Positions 8,739-17,591 of a stretch of DNA of 64,000 bases are shown in pieces (the stretch's first letter is position 1; the number at the start of each line of letters is the position of its first letter). Under the pieces are notes generated by a model. It made no database searches. It saw only the letters and a list, made by a program, of their open reading frames with translations, and was not told the DNA's origin. The position numbers and the translations under genes were made by a program. Origin of the DNA: Olleya marilimosa CAM030 (GTDB lineage: Bacteria; Bacteroidota; Bacteroidia; Flavobacteriales; Flavobacteriaceae); contig NZ_JADR01000009.1 of NCBI RefSeq assembly GCF_000518485.1, positions 124,001-188,000 of the forward strand, in the 5' to 3' direction.

Positions 8739-10076
8739 TTATTCTACAGGAGATTTTAATCTAAATTCAAACGCTTTTTCATAACCATGTCTTACTAATA
8801 ACAATTTAATTTTAGTACCTGATTTTTTATAAAAATGATTAACAATTTGATTTAACTTTAAATCAAAAGCGTTTTTACTATTAATAGATAAAATCACATC
8901 TCCTTTTTGAACACCAGCCCAATAGGCTGGAGAGTTTTTAACTACATTATGGATTACAAAAGTGGGTTTTAATGAAAAATCACGATTAGTCTTAACAATG
9001 CTATTAACAGACAATGTGTTTGATTTTTCGCTTCTAAAGTGCGCATTATTTTCTTCTACATTAATCTCCATTACTACCCTTACGCCATCATGTTCTACTT
9101 GTAAGCCACTTTTATTATAGCTAAAAGCATTATTAAAACTACTGTTTTTCTTGAAAGTAATTTTAGCGTTTGAATAATCAACTATTAAGTTGAAGCGTTT
9201 TAAAATTTCGCCACCAATAGTCCCATCTCTATCTTTAAATTTTTTAACAGCATTTACCATAACCGAGTCTGGAAAAGCAACCTTAGGTTTATTGATAATA
9301 AATTGATTTATATTAAGCGCTTCTATTTTAGTTCTTTTACCATAAACATCTCCACTAAGTCCAGAACCTAAAAAATCTTCAAAATACTTGTCATTAAGCA
9401 CTAAACCTTTGGTTTTGTCTTCAAACAACCACAAGGCATCACTACCACCAGAATCCATCAATAATTTTACAGGTATTAACTTGTCTTGTATAGTAACATT
9501 TGCATTTAGATAAGGTCTATTGTCTTTAAACTCTAAGTCTAAAACCTCACACCTGTTACATTTTTTATATTTATATCTGGTTGGATTGTATAATTTAATA
9601 TACCTACTAGCGTAATTTATTTCTACAATAAAATCTTTAAATATATCATAGCCAATTATACCATCAATAGGTGTTCCTAGCTTAGGTGCTAAGTTAATTC
9701 TAGAATCAAATACAGCAAAAAGTGTTTGATCTGTATTGATTGCTTCTCCAATTTTAAAGGTATTATGACTTGATCTTAAAGCGTCAATATAGTCTCCATC
9801 ACCAAGACCTTTAATCTTTATTTTTTCTGAATTTAAAATTTTCAAAGAATCTGAACCTTTTATAAAATTAAAAATAATAGGTTTACTAACGCCTGTATCT
9901 AGCAAAAACTTTAAAGCAACACCATTAACCTCGATAGGAATAAGAATGACATTGTTAATAAGCTCAAATTTTATTTTTTGAGATTTCACATTATCGTTTA
10001 ACTTATAGTTACTCTGAGCTTTAGCATAAAAACTAAGTGTAATCAAAATATAAATAAATATTTTAGGTATGCGCAT
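8739..10076 (-). CDS. Retropepsin-like aspartyl protease with C-terminal PDZ domain
   Basis: A 445-aa exported protein with a signal peptide (about 1-20, ending AKAQ). It has two aspartyl-protease half-sites: FLLDTGVSKP with D60-T-G and LLMDSGGSDA with D-S-G near residue 208. The C-terminal 95 residues form a PDZ domain (VVKNSPAYWAGVQKGDVILSIN). This architecture is common in Bacteroidota; such proteins are predicted periplasmic or surface peptidases, with substrates undefined. Sequence between the half-sites (GTPIDGIIGYDIFKDFIVEI) matches the family core. The gene is transcribed alone. Confidence 0.88.
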   Translation of the reverse strand: MRIPKIFIYILITLSFYAKAQSNYKLNDNVKSQKIKFELINNVILIPIEVNGVALKFLLDTGVSKPIIFNFIKGSDSLKILNSEKIKIKGLGDGDYIDALRSSHNTFKIGEAINTDQTLFAVFDSRINLAPKLGTPIDGIIGYDIFKDFIVEINYASRYIKLYNPTRYKYKKCNRCEVLDLEFKDNRPYLNANVTIQDKLIPVKLLMDSGGSDALWLFEDKTKGLVLNDKYFEDFLGSGLSGDVYGKRTKIEALNINQFIINKPKVAFPDSVMVNAVKKFKDRDGTIGGEILKRFNLIVDYSNAKITFKKNSSFNNAFSYNKSGLQVEHDGVRVVMEINVEENNAHFRSEKSNTLSVNSIVKTNRDFSLKPTFVIHNVVKNSPAYWAGVQKGDVILSINSKNAFDLKLNQIVNHFYKKSGTKIKLLLVRHGYEKAFEFRLKSPVE

Positions 10077-10203
10077 CCATGATATTGTAAATTATGTCTT
10101 TAATAAAATTACAAATCTTTTAACTATAATCTGTTTTAAAAGGTCTTTTTTTAAAGAAACTTTACAATTATTTTTCGCAAATTTGTAGCCTAAACGATAT
10201 GTA

Positions 10204-11394
10204 ATGCCAAAAATTTCTCAAAAAGGGCAATCAATGCCACAGTCACCAATAAGAAAGTTAGTTCCTTTTGCTGAAAAAGCATATAAAATGGGAAAAACTG
10301 TTTACCATTTAAATATTGGACAACCAGATATTAAAACACCACAAGCTGCACTTGATGCAGTAAAAATGCATGGATTAGATATATTAGCCTATACAAGATC
10401 AGAAGGGTCTGAAGAGTATCGTAAAAAAATTGCCAACTATTACGAAAAAAATGATATCCATGTAAAACATGACGATATTATTGTAACAACAGGTGGTAGT
10501 GAAGCGTTACTTTTTGCTTTTGGTAGTATTATGGATGTTGATGATGAAGTCATTATTCCAGAACCTTTTTATGCTAATTACAATGGTTTTTCAACCGCAT
10601 CAGGTGTTAAGGTTGTACCTGTTATTTCTAAAATAGAAGACAATTTTGCCTTACCTCCTATTGAGGAGTTTGAAAAACTTATCACACCTAGAACTAAAGC
10701 AATATTAATCTGTAATCCAGGAAACCCTACAGGTTATCTATATTCTAAAGACGAAATAAAAAAATTAGCCTCAATTGTTAAAAAACATGATTTGTTTTTA
10801 ATAGCAGACGAGGTATATCGTGAGTTTGCTTATGATGGAGCAACACACTACTCTATCTTACAAGAGCCAGATTTAGACAACCACGCAATAGTTATAGACT
10901 CTGTATCAAAACGTTACAGTATGTGTGGTGCAAGGATTGGATGTTTAGTATCTAAAAGCAAAGACGTTATTGCTACAGCTTTAAAATTTGCACAAGCAAG
11001 ATTAAGTCCACCAACATTAGCACAAATAGCTAGTGAAGCTGCTTTAGAAACACCACAAAGTTATTTTGATGATGTAATTGAAGAATATGTAGAAAGACGC
11101 AACGTCCTTATTGAAGAATTACAACAAATAGAAGGCGTACAAGTTGCCAACCCAAAAGGTGCTTTTTATTGTATAGCACAATTACCTATTAAAAACAGTG
11201 ATGCTTTTGCACAATGGCTTTTAGAAGATTTTGATGTTGATGGCGAAACCGTTATGGTTGCACCAGCTGCAGGTTTTTACAGTACTCCTGGAGTTGGGTT
11301 AAATCAAATCCGTATTGCATATGTACTAAATCAAGATAGCTTAAAAAAGGCTGTAAACATTATTAAACAAGCTTTAAAAGTATACAAAGACTAG
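10204..11394 (+). CDS. PLP-dependent class I/II aminotransferase (aspartate aminotransferase-like)
   Basis: A 396-aa fold-type I aminotransferase. Substrate and cofactor motifs are in order: LNIGQPDIKTP, TTGGSEALLFAF, ICNPGNPTGYLYS, the pyridine-binding ADEVYREFAYDG, and the PLP lysine K236 in SVSKRYSMCGARIG; the C-terminal RIAYV Arg binds the substrate carboxylate. It most resembles aspartate or general aromatic/aspartate aminotransferases, transferring amino groups to 2-oxoglutarate. The exact specificity is not readable. Its TAG stop shares a base with the GTG start of murB, so the two are translationally coupled. Confidence 0.92.
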   Translation: MPKISQKGQSMPQSPIRKLVPFAEKAYKMGKTVYHLNIGQPDIKTPQAALDAVKMHGLDILAYTRSEGSEEYRKKIANYYEKNDIHVKHDDIIVTTGGSEALLFAFGSIMDVDDEVIIPEPFYANYNGFSTASGVKVVPVISKIEDNFALPPIEEFEKLITPRTKAILICNPGNPTGYLYSKDEIKKLASIVKKHDLFLIADEVYREFAYDGATHYSILQEPDLDNHAIVIDSVSKRYSMCGARIGCLVSKSKDVIATALKFAQARLSPPTLAQIASEAALETPQSYFDDVIEEYVERRNVLIEELQQIEGVQVANPKGAFYCIAQLPIKNSDAFAQWLLEDFDVDGETVMVAPAAGFYSTPGVGLNQIRIAYVLNQDSLKKAVNIIKQALKVYKD

Positions 11395-12407
11395 TGCAAA
11401 TTTTAGACAACATATCTTTAAAACCATACAACACATTTGGTATAGATGTTAACGCTAGACAATTTGTAGCAGTTAATACAATCCAAGATTTAAAATTTAT
11501 TTATTCAAATTATAAGAATACTAATAAATTTATACTTGGTGGTGGTAGCAATATGCTACTTACTAAACCTGTTGATGCGTTAGTAATTCAACTAAATTTA
11601 AAAGGTAAATCTATTATTAACACGAGTGAAAATCATGTTTTAATAGAATGTCAAGCTGGCGAAAACTGGCATGAATTTGTTTTATGGACTTTAAAACAAG
11701 ATTTTGGAGGTTTAGAAAACCTGTCTTTAATTCCTGGTAATGTAGGTACTAGCCCAATACAAAATATTGGCGCTTATGGAGTGGAATTAAAAGATCATTT
11801 TTATTCTTGCAACGCTTTAAATCTTGACACTTTACAAATTGAAACGTTCTCAAAAGCGGACTGTGATTTTGGATACAGACATTCAATTTTTAAACAAGAA
11901 GCAAAAGGAAAATATATTATTACAAGTGTGGTTTTTAAATTAAGCATTAAAAACCACACTTTACATACTAATTATGGCGCAATAACTAATGAGTTAGAAG
12001 CCATGAATGTAAAGCAACCAACAATACAAGACATCTCTAATGCTGTTATTGCTATTCGCGAAAGCAAATTACCTAATCCAAAAATTATTGGTAATTCCGG
12101 AAGTTTTTTTAAAAACCCAGTAATTTCAAAATCTCAGTTTTTACAATTACAGGACAATTTTAAAGATGTACCACACTATATTGTAACTGAAAACGAGATT
12201 AAAGTTCCTGCTGGATGGTTAATTGAAACTGCAGGCTTTAAAGGGAAGACCTTTGGAAACTATGGTGTGCACAAAAAACAAGCTTTAGTATTGGTAAATT
12301 ACAACGATGCTAAGGGAGAAGATATATTAAATCTTTCAAAATTAATACAAAATACTATTTATCGTATCTTTAATATTTCAATTGAAGCTGAAGTAAACAT
12401 TTTTTAA
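11394..12407 (+). CDS. murB: UDP-N-acetylenolpyruvoylglucosamine reductase
   Basis: A 337-aa flavoenzyme that reduces UDP-GlcNAc-enolpyruvate to UDP-MurNAc with NADPH, an early cytoplasmic step of peptidoglycan synthesis. It is the long type I (E. coli-like) form. The FAD-binding segments FILGGGSNMLL and SLIPGNVGTSPIQNIGAYGVE are present, as are the catalytic region GNSGSFFKNPV with the active Ser and the C-terminal AGWLIETAGFKGKTFG. The start is GTG at 11394, inside the aminotransferase stop (TAGTG); no in-frame ATG exists before about residue 57, which would remove essential sequence. Confidence 0.95.
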   Translation: MQILDNISLKPYNTFGIDVNARQFVAVNTIQDLKFIYSNYKNTNKFILGGGSNMLLTKPVDALVIQLNLKGKSIINTSENHVLIECQAGENWHEFVLWTLKQDFGGLENLSLIPGNVGTSPIQNIGAYGVELKDHFYSCNALNLDTLQIETFSKADCDFGYRHSIFKQEAKGKYIITSVVFKLSIKNHTLHTNYGAITNELEAMNVKQPTIQDISNAVIAIRESKLPNPKIIGNSGSFFKNPVISKSQFLQLQDNFKDVPHYIVTENEIKVPAGWLIETAGFKGKTFGNYGVHKKQALVLVNYNDAKGEDILNLSKLIQNTIYRIFNISIEAEVNIF

Positions 12408-12465
12408 AACAATATAAAATAACTTCATTTTAAATTAGTTAAACTAACAACCACAATATTATAGC

Positions 12466-12996
12466 TTGGAATTTTCTTTAGAAAAACATATAATTACACA
12501 TCTAAAAAATGGCGACAAACAAGCCATTAACTTGTTATACGAAAACTATGCTGATGCATTATTTGGAGTCATAAAAAAAGTGATTTCTGATGATGACTTA
12601 GCACAAGATGTGCTTCAAGAGACTTTAATTAAAGTTTGGAAAAAAGGTAAAAGTTACAATCCAGATAAAGCCAAATTATTTACTTGGTTATATCGTATTG
12701 CATACAATTCTGCAATTGACAAAATTAGATCAGTAAATAATAAATCTAATAAAGAAGTCCAAATTGAAGATTCAAACGTATATAAACTGACAACTAATAG
12801 TTTAAACGAGGATGTTTTAGATATCAAGAAACATTTAAACACCTTAGACGAAAAGTATCAGATTGTTATTAATGCGCTCTTTTTTGAAGGCATGACGCAA
12901 CAAGAAGCGAGCGAAGAATTAGATATACCATTAGGTACAATAAAATCAAGATTAAAAATTGCGTTACGTGAATTGAAAAAAATTTACAACCCTTAA
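12466..12996 (+). CDS. ECF-type RNA polymerase sigma factor (SigK/RskA-associated type)
   Basis: A 176-aa sigma-70 family factor with region 2 (NLLYENYADALFGVIKKV, DDLAQDVLQETLIKVWKKG, FTWLYRIAYNSAIDKIR) and region 4 helix-turn-helix (EGMTQQEASEELDIPLGTIKSRLKIALREL). The start is TTG at 12466: no in-frame ATG occurs before region 2 and residues from this TTG align with the usual N-terminus. It is followed 12 bases later by its likely membrane anti-sigma factor, so it should be held inactive until the partner is inactivated or degraded. Its regulon is unknown. Confidence 0.93.
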   Translation: MEFSLEKHIITHLKNGDKQAINLLYENYADALFGVIKKVISDDDLAQDVLQETLIKVWKKGKSYNPDKAKLFTWLYRIAYNSAIDKIRSVNNKSNKEVQIEDSNVYKLTTNSLNEDVLDIKKHLNTLDEKYQIVINALFFEGMTQQEASEELDIPLGTIKSRLKIALRELKKIYNP

Positions 12997-13008
12997 TTGT
13001 AAAAAGTG

Positions 13009-13803
13009 ATGAATCAAAAAGTAAAAACATTTTTAGCCACAGACTTATTAGACAAGTATCTAATAGGTCTAACTACAGCTTCAGAAACTTTAGAGGTAGA
13101 GCATTATATATCAGAATACCCACAAGTAAAAAAAGCATATCAAAAGCTTGAAGAAAAGCTTGAGTTTACTGCGCAATTAAACGCAGTTAAAGCACCTAAA
13201 TCTATCCTAAACAATGTTTTAGATAGCTTAGACGATAAACCAGTAATAACATTAAAACCTGCTAAATCAAAAAAATGGTATAGCCTAGCAATTGCTGCCA
13301 GTGTCGCTGCACTTTTATTTGCAGGAACCTCTGCTTATTTACTTAATCAAAACAACAATTTAGTAGATGAAAATCAAACTATTGCAGATGAAATTTTTGA
13401 CTTAAGAAGTGACATTTCTAATAACAATAGTACATTAAATCAATTATTAGAACAGTTTAAACAACTTAATAATCCTGAAACAGAAAAATATGTCTTAACA
13501 GGAAACACTAGAGCAAAAAATCTTAAAACGGTTGCTTACATTAATCCAGAAGAAAAAAAATCTATGATTGATGTTGTATCCTTACCGCAATTACCTGATG
13601 ATAAGGTTTATCAAATTTGGGCTAACCTACAAGATAAAATGGTTAGTTTAGGTGTATTAAGCGAAGCAGATAGACGCTTACAAGAAATTCCTTATACAGA
13701 GGACGCTTTAGGATTAAGCATCTCAATAGAACCTAAAGGAGGAAGTCAAATAAGATCAAACGACACTCCTGTAGCAGAGATCTCATTAAAATTGAATGAC
13801 TAG
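13009..13803 (+). CDS. RskA-type membrane anti-sigma factor
   Basis: About 264 aa. An N-terminal cytoplasmic helical segment (zinc-less anti-sigma domain, about 1-75) is followed by one transmembrane helix (WYSLAIAASVAALLFAGTSAYLL, about 89-111), a periplasmic coiled coil (LVDENQTIADEIFDLRSDIS) and the C-terminal RskA domain (VVSLPQLPDDKVYQIWANLQ). It should sequester the sigma factor encoded directly upstream. ATG at 13009 is chosen over the adjacent in-frame GTG at 13006, a difference of one residue. A strong terminator follows, closing a two-gene operon. Confidence 0.9.
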   Translation: MNQKVKTFLATDLLDKYLIGLTTASETLEVEHYISEYPQVKKAYQKLEEKLEFTAQLNAVKAPKSILNNVLDSLDDKPVITLKPAKSKKWYSLAIAASVAALLFAGTSAYLLNQNNNLVDENQTIADEIFDLRSDISNNNSTLNQLLEQFKQLNNPETEKYVLTGNTRAKNLKTVAYINPEEKKSMIDVVSLPQLPDDKVYQIWANLQDKMVSLGVLSEADRRLQEIPYTEDALGLSISIEPKGGSQIRSNDTPVAEISLKLND

Positions 13804-13816
13804 TATATTTAAAAAC

Positions 13817-13854
13817 ACAAAAAAGCCTCATAAATTATTATGAGGCTTTTTTGT
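13817..13854. terminator. Bidirectional intrinsic terminator
   Basis: AAAAAAGCCTCATAA and TTATGAGGCTTTTTT pair perfectly around a 4-base loop between the convergent anti-sigma gene and aqpZ. A- and T-tracts on both sides allow it to stop transcription from either direction. Confidence 0.92.
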
Positions 13855-13873
13855 ATAGCTATAAATTAGCGTA

Positions 13874-14563
13874 TTAGTCCTTACTAAATAAAGCTTTATG
13901 TATCAATCCTGCTACTATAGCTCCTGCAATTGGAGCTAACCAAAACAACCATAATTGTCCCATATAATCTCCTCCTTCAGCAAACAAAGCTTGACTAGTA
14001 GATCTTGCTGGATTAACTGACGTGTTAGTAATTGGTATACTTATTAGATGTATTAAAGTCAAAGCAAGACCTATTGCAATACCAGCAAATCCTTTAGGTG
14101 CTTTTGGATAAGTACTTCCTAAAATTATTAACAGAAAAAACATAGTCAATATAAACTCAGTCAGTAAAGCAGACATCATAGAGTATCCATCAGGTGACAA
14201 TGCATCATAACCATTAGCAGCAAAACTACCTGCTCCAGTAAATCCTGCCTTACCAGAAACAATATACAGCAATGCTGCAGCTGCTAAAACTGCACCAACT
14301 AATTGCGCGATAATATAACCTGGTAATTCCTTTGCTGGAAATTTACCTCCAGCCCATAAACCAATAGATACTGCTGGATTAAAATGCGCACCAGATACAT
14401 GACCAACAGCATAAGCCATAGTTAAAACGGATAATCCAAAAGCCAAAGCTACACCAACAAATCCTATACCTAAATCTGGATAGCCAGCTGCAAAAATTGC
14501 ACTACCACAACCACCAAAAACTAACCAAAAGGTTCCAAAACATTCTGCTAATAATTTTTTCAT
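13874..14563 (-). CDS. aqpZ: Aquaporin Z (water channel)
   Basis: A 229-aa six-helix inner-membrane MIP family channel. The two half-helix NPA motifs are at N62 ([11 protein letters not shown]) and N184 ([13 protein letters not shown]). Selectivity-filter positions match water-selective AqpZ: Phe near 42, His172 and Arg187, rather than the Asp/Gly pattern of glycerol facilitators. Length is normal. It likely mediates rapid osmotic water flow. The gene stands alone, convergent with the anti-sigma gene across a shared terminator. Confidence 0.95.
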   Translation of the reverse strand: MKKLLAECFGTFWLVFGGCGSAIFAAGYPDLGIGFVGVALAFGLSVLTMAYAVGHVSGAHFNPAVSIGLWAGGKFPAKELPGYIIAQLVGAVLAAAALLYIVSGKAGFTGAGSFAANGYDALSPDGYSMMSALLTEFILTMFFLLIILGSTYPKAPKGFAGIAIGLALTLIHLISIPITNTSVNPARSTSQALFAEGGDYMGQLWLFWLAPIAGAIVAGLIHKALFSKD

Positions 14564-14733
14564 AATTTAATTGATTAAAAGTTAAGGGTTTAAGGTATTT
14601 AAAAAAATCTAATCTTTAACACTAACTATTACCTTGAATAAAAAAATCGATTAAACAACAACTTTATTAGACCTAAAAATGATAATCCCTTATATAGGTT
14701 TGTTAAAACCTTAATTTTATTCTTTAAAATTAG

Positions 14734-14741
14734 TATCTTTG
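14734..14741 (+). promoter_or_regulatory. Putative -7 box for the 67-aa peptide operon
   Basis: TATCTTTG fits TAnnTTTG and lies 25 bases before the TTG start at 14767. A clear -33 element at proper spacing is not seen. Confidence 0.5.
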
Positions 14742-14766
14742 TAGCCACAATAAAAAGCAACATAAT

Positions 14767-14970
14767 TTGAAACTTTTACTACTTACATTAGGTCTTCTAG
14801 CATTAGGTTTTGCTGGAATAGCAATCAAAATTTGGGCAAAAAAAGATGGTAAATTTGCTGGTACTTGCGCAAGTCAAAATCCAATGTTAAATACCACTGG
14901 AGAGTCTTGTGGATTTTGCGGTAAAACACCAGACCAATTTGATAATTGCAACGAAACGCAACACTCTTAA
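14767..14970 (+). CDS. Small Cys-containing membrane or exported protein
   Basis: A 67-aa protein with one hydrophobic N-terminal segment (LLLLTLGLLALGFAGIAIKIW, about 3-23) and a short tail with four cysteines: Cys34, Cys48, Cys51 (CGFC pair) and Cys61. The cysteines could bind a metal or form disulfides if exported; neither is shown. The start is TTG at 14767, the only plausible start for the hydrophobic segment, and a -7 box lies just upstream. It ends 3 bases before the glycosyltransferase gene and is probably co-transcribed with it. Similar small proteins at this position are known in Flavobacteriaceae, without assigned function. Confidence 0.7.
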   Translation: MKLLLLTLGLLALGFAGIAIKIWAKKDGKFAGTCASQNPMLNTTGESCGFCGKTPDQFDNCNETQHS

Positions 14971-14973
14971 TAC

Positions 14974-16089
14974 ATGCTAATACTTGAGGTTTTATTCTAC
15001 AGTTTTGTAGCTGTAGTTGTTGTTCAAGTGTTATACTATGCTGTATTATTTGGTAGTTTTGCATTTTCAAAAAGCATATCAACATCTGCAAACAGCAATC
15101 ATCCTATTTCTGTAATTATCTGTGCAAAAAATGAAGCAGAAAACATCAAACATTTTCTACCTAGCATATTAAATCAGACTTACCCGAATTTTGAAGTCGT
15201 ATTAATCAATGACTCCTCTCATGATGATACTTTAGATATTTTCGAGGATTTTAAATCTAAGCATAGCAATATTAAAATTGTTAATGTTAAAAATATTGAA
15301 GCCTTTTGGGGCAATAAAAAATATGCGCTTTCTTTAGGTATAAAAGCAGCAACACACAATCATCTATTATTTACAGATGCAGACTGTCAACCAGTATCTA
15401 ACCAATGGATTGCTGAAATGAGTAAAAATTTTACTAATGAAGACACCATTGTTTTAGGTTATGGTGCCTACAATAAAATTAAAAAATCATTTTTAAATAA
15501 ATTAATCAGATTTGAAACGCTTTTAACAGCAACACAATATTTTTCTTTTGCTAAAGTTGGTATTCCATTTATGGGTGTTGGTCGCAATTTAGCTTACCAC
15601 AGAGATGAGTTTTTTAAAACCAACGGTTTTATCAATCACATGAAAATCAGATCAGGAGATGATGATTTGTTTATAAATGAAGCTGCTAATGCAAAAAACA
15701 CAGCCATTTGTTATAGCAAAGACAGCTTTACGACTTCAATCCCAAAGTCATCATTAAAAGATTGGTTTAAGCAAAAACGAAGACATGTCTCCACTGCAAA
15801 ACACTATAAATTTAAACACCAATTTTTACTTGCTACCTTTTACATATCGCAAATACTATTTTGGTTTTTAGCAATAACACTTGCCATAACCACTTATTTA
15901 TGGCCATTTGTATTGGGTTTAATCCTTTTAAGATTCATCATTCAGTTTTTAACCTTAGGGTTTTCTGCAAATAAATTAGACGAAAAAGACACTATAATAC
16001 TATTACCTATCTTAGAAATAACCTTGATTGTATTGCAATTTAGTATCTTTATAGCCAATAAAATTTCAAAACCAAATTATTGGAAATAG
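14974..16089 (+). CDS. Membrane glycosyltransferase, family 2
   Basis: A 371-aa protein with an N-terminal membrane helix (about 8-30), a cytoplasmic GT-A domain and C-terminal membrane helices (about 285-365). GT2 motifs are clear: ISVIICAKNEAENI, FEVVLINDSSHDDT, the DXD-type LLFTDADCQP, and QKRRHVSTAKHY matching the QxxRW-like acceptor motif. It probably builds a surface glycolipid or polysaccharide at the inner membrane; substrates are unknown. It overlaps the following sigma-factor gene by 10 bases. Confidence 0.9.
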   Translation: MLILEVLFYSFVAVVVVQVLYYAVLFGSFAFSKSISTSANSNHPISVIICAKNEAENIKHFLPSILNQTYPNFEVVLINDSSHDDTLDIFEDFKSKHSNIKIVNVKNIEAFWGNKKYALSLGIKAATHNHLLFTDADCQPVSNQWIAEMSKNFTNEDTIVLGYGAYNKIKKSFLNKLIRFETLLTATQYFSFAKVGIPFMGVGRNLAYHRDEFFKTNGFINHMKIRSGDDDLFINEAANAKNTAICYSKDSFTTSIPKSSLKDWFKQKRRHVSTAKHYKFKHQFLLATFYISQILFWFLAITLAITTYLWPFVLGLILLRFIIQFLTLGFSANKLDEKDTIILLPILEITLIVLQFSIFIANKISKPNYWK

Positions 16090-16628
16090 AAGAAGCAATA
16101 AAAAGAGCCAAACAAAACGACCAAAAAGCGTTTAATTATTTACTACACAATTATTGGGATAAAGTTTATGGTTTTCAACTTAAACGCATCCAAAATGAAA
16201 ACGATGCAGAAGACATCACTATTCAGACCTTTTCAAAAGCTTTTGATAAAATAGAGTCTTATGATAGTAAATACGCTTTTAATACATGGCTAATTACTAT
16301 TTCAAAAAACATCCATATTGATATCATTAGAAAACAAAAAAACAGCATAAAACAAGCAATTACAAGCTCAGATGATAATGCTGTTTACCAAGTTGTAGAT
16401 GAAACCCCTTCTGTTGAAGACAAACTAATAACAGAGCAAAATTTAGCAAAATTACTACGTGACATAAAAAAGCTAAAGCCACATTATCAAGAAGTAATAA
16501 ATCTTAGATATTTTCAGGAATTAAGTTATAAAGAAATTTCAGACGAACTTAAAGAGCCTATAAATAACATAAAAGTAAAATTACTTCGTGCTAAAAAATT
16601 ACTAGCAGAAATTATTCAGAAAAAGTAA
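16080..16628 (+). CDS. ECF-type RNA polymerase sigma factor without an adjacent anti-sigma gene
   Basis: A 182-aa sigma-70 factor with region 2 (FNYLLHNYWDKVYGFQLKRI, DAEDITIQTFSKAFDKI, WLITISKNIHIDIIRKQ) and region 4 (LRYFQELSYKEISDELKEPINNIKVKLLRAKKLL). The start is TTG at 16080, inside the end of the glycosyltransferase gene; no in-frame ATG precedes region 2. Unlike the factor at 12466 it has no neighbouring anti-sigma gene. A TATCTTTA stretch within the end of the upstream gene (about 16044) could be a weak private promoter, so it may be expressed apart from the glycosyltransferase. Confidence 0.92.
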   Translation: MEIEEAIKRAKQNDQKAFNYLLHNYWDKVYGFQLKRIQNENDAEDITIQTFSKAFDKIESYDSKYAFNTWLITISKNIHIDIIRKQKNSIKQAITSSDDNAVYQVVDETPSVEDKLITEQNLAKLLRDIKKLKPHYQEVINLRYFQELSYKEISDELKEPINNIKVKLLRAKKLLAEIIQKK

Positions 16629-16683
16629 CATTTAACTAAGCTTACTTTACTCCTACTCCTTAAATTTTAACCAAAATACTTCG

Positions 16684-16691
16684 TATCTTTG
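16684..16691 (+). promoter_or_regulatory. Putative -7 box of the lipA-gap promoter
   Basis: TATCTTTG fits TAnnTTTG and ends 19 bases before the lipA ATG, implying a leader of only about 13 bases. No obvious -33 TTG. Confidence 0.55.
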
Positions 16692-16710
16692 CATCTACAA
16701 AATTGCAACT

Positions 16711-17589
16711 ATGAACACAGAAACTGCATCTAATATATTACCCGAAAGACAACCTAAACCAAAATGGTTACGCGTTAAACTACCAACAGGTAAAAAATAT
16801 ACCGAATTAAGAGGATTAGTAGACAAATACAAATTAAATACTATTTGTGCTTCTGGAAGCTGTCCTAATATGGGAGAATGTTGGGGAGAAGGAACAGCAA
16901 CTTTTATGATTTTAGGAAATGTTTGTACCAGATCTTGTGGTTTTTGCGGTGTAAAAACTGGTCGTCCAGAGGATGTAGATTGGGACGAACCGGAAAAAGT
17001 AGCACGTTCTATAAAGATTATGGGAATTAAACACGCTGTATTAACCAGTGTGGACAGAGATGACCTTAAAGATATGGGAAGCATCATGTGGGCAGAAACT
17101 GTAGATGCTGTTAGAAGAATGAATCCTCAAACAACTTTAGAAACATTAATCCCTGATTTTCAAGGTGTAGAGATGCATATTGACAGAATTATTGATGTAG
17201 CTCCAGAAGTCGTTTCTCATAACATTGAGACTGTAAAAAGACTAACCAGAGAAGTCCGTATACAAGCTAAATACGAAAGAAGTTTAGGTGTATTAAAATA
17301 CTTAAAACAACAAGGTCAACGCAGAACAAAATCTGGTATTATGCTAGGTCTTGGAGAAGAGCGCGAGGAAGTTATCCAAACCCTACACGACTTGCGTGAT
17401 AACGACGTAGATGTTGTAACCATAGGTCAATACTTACAACCAAGTAAAAAACACTTACCTGTTAAGCGTTTTATCTTACCTGATGAGTTTAAAGAATATG
17501 AAGAAATTGGGCTTAAATTAGGATTTAGACATGTTGAAAGTAGTGCATTAGTGCGCTCTTCATACAAAGCACAAAAACACATAAATTAA
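16711..17589 (+). CDS. lipA: Lipoyl synthase
   Basis: A 292-aa radical SAM enzyme that inserts two sulfur atoms into protein-bound octanoyl groups to make lipoyl cofactor for 2-oxoacid dehydrogenases and the glycine cleavage system. Both [4Fe-4S] clusters are visible: the auxiliary cluster CX4CX5C (Cys46, Cys51, Cys57) and the radical SAM CX3CX2C (Cys72, Cys76, Cys79). The C-terminal [11 protein letters not shown] holds the conserved RSSY Ser that ligates the auxiliary cluster. The stop is 2 bases from the gap start, so the two are co-transcribed. Confidence 0.98.
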   Translation: MNTETASNILPERQPKPKWLRVKLPTGKKYTELRGLVDKYKLNTICASGSCPNMGECWGEGTATFMILGNVCTRSCGFCGVKTGRPEDVDWDEPEKVARSIKIMGIKHAVLTSVDRDDLKDMGSIMWAETVDAVRRMNPQTTLETLIPDFQGVEMHIDRIIDVAPEVVSHNIETVKRLTREVRIQAKYERSLGVLKYLKQQGQRRTKSGIMLGLGEEREEVIQTLHDLRDNDVDVVTIGQYLQPSKKHLPVKRFILPDEFKEYEEIGLKLGFRHVESSALVRSSYKAQKHIN

Positions 17590-17591
17590 AT

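Noticed and set aside
14825-15091. Minus-strand frame of 88 codons
   Set aside because: It lies antisense to the Cys peptide and glycosyltransferase, with no domain or promoter.
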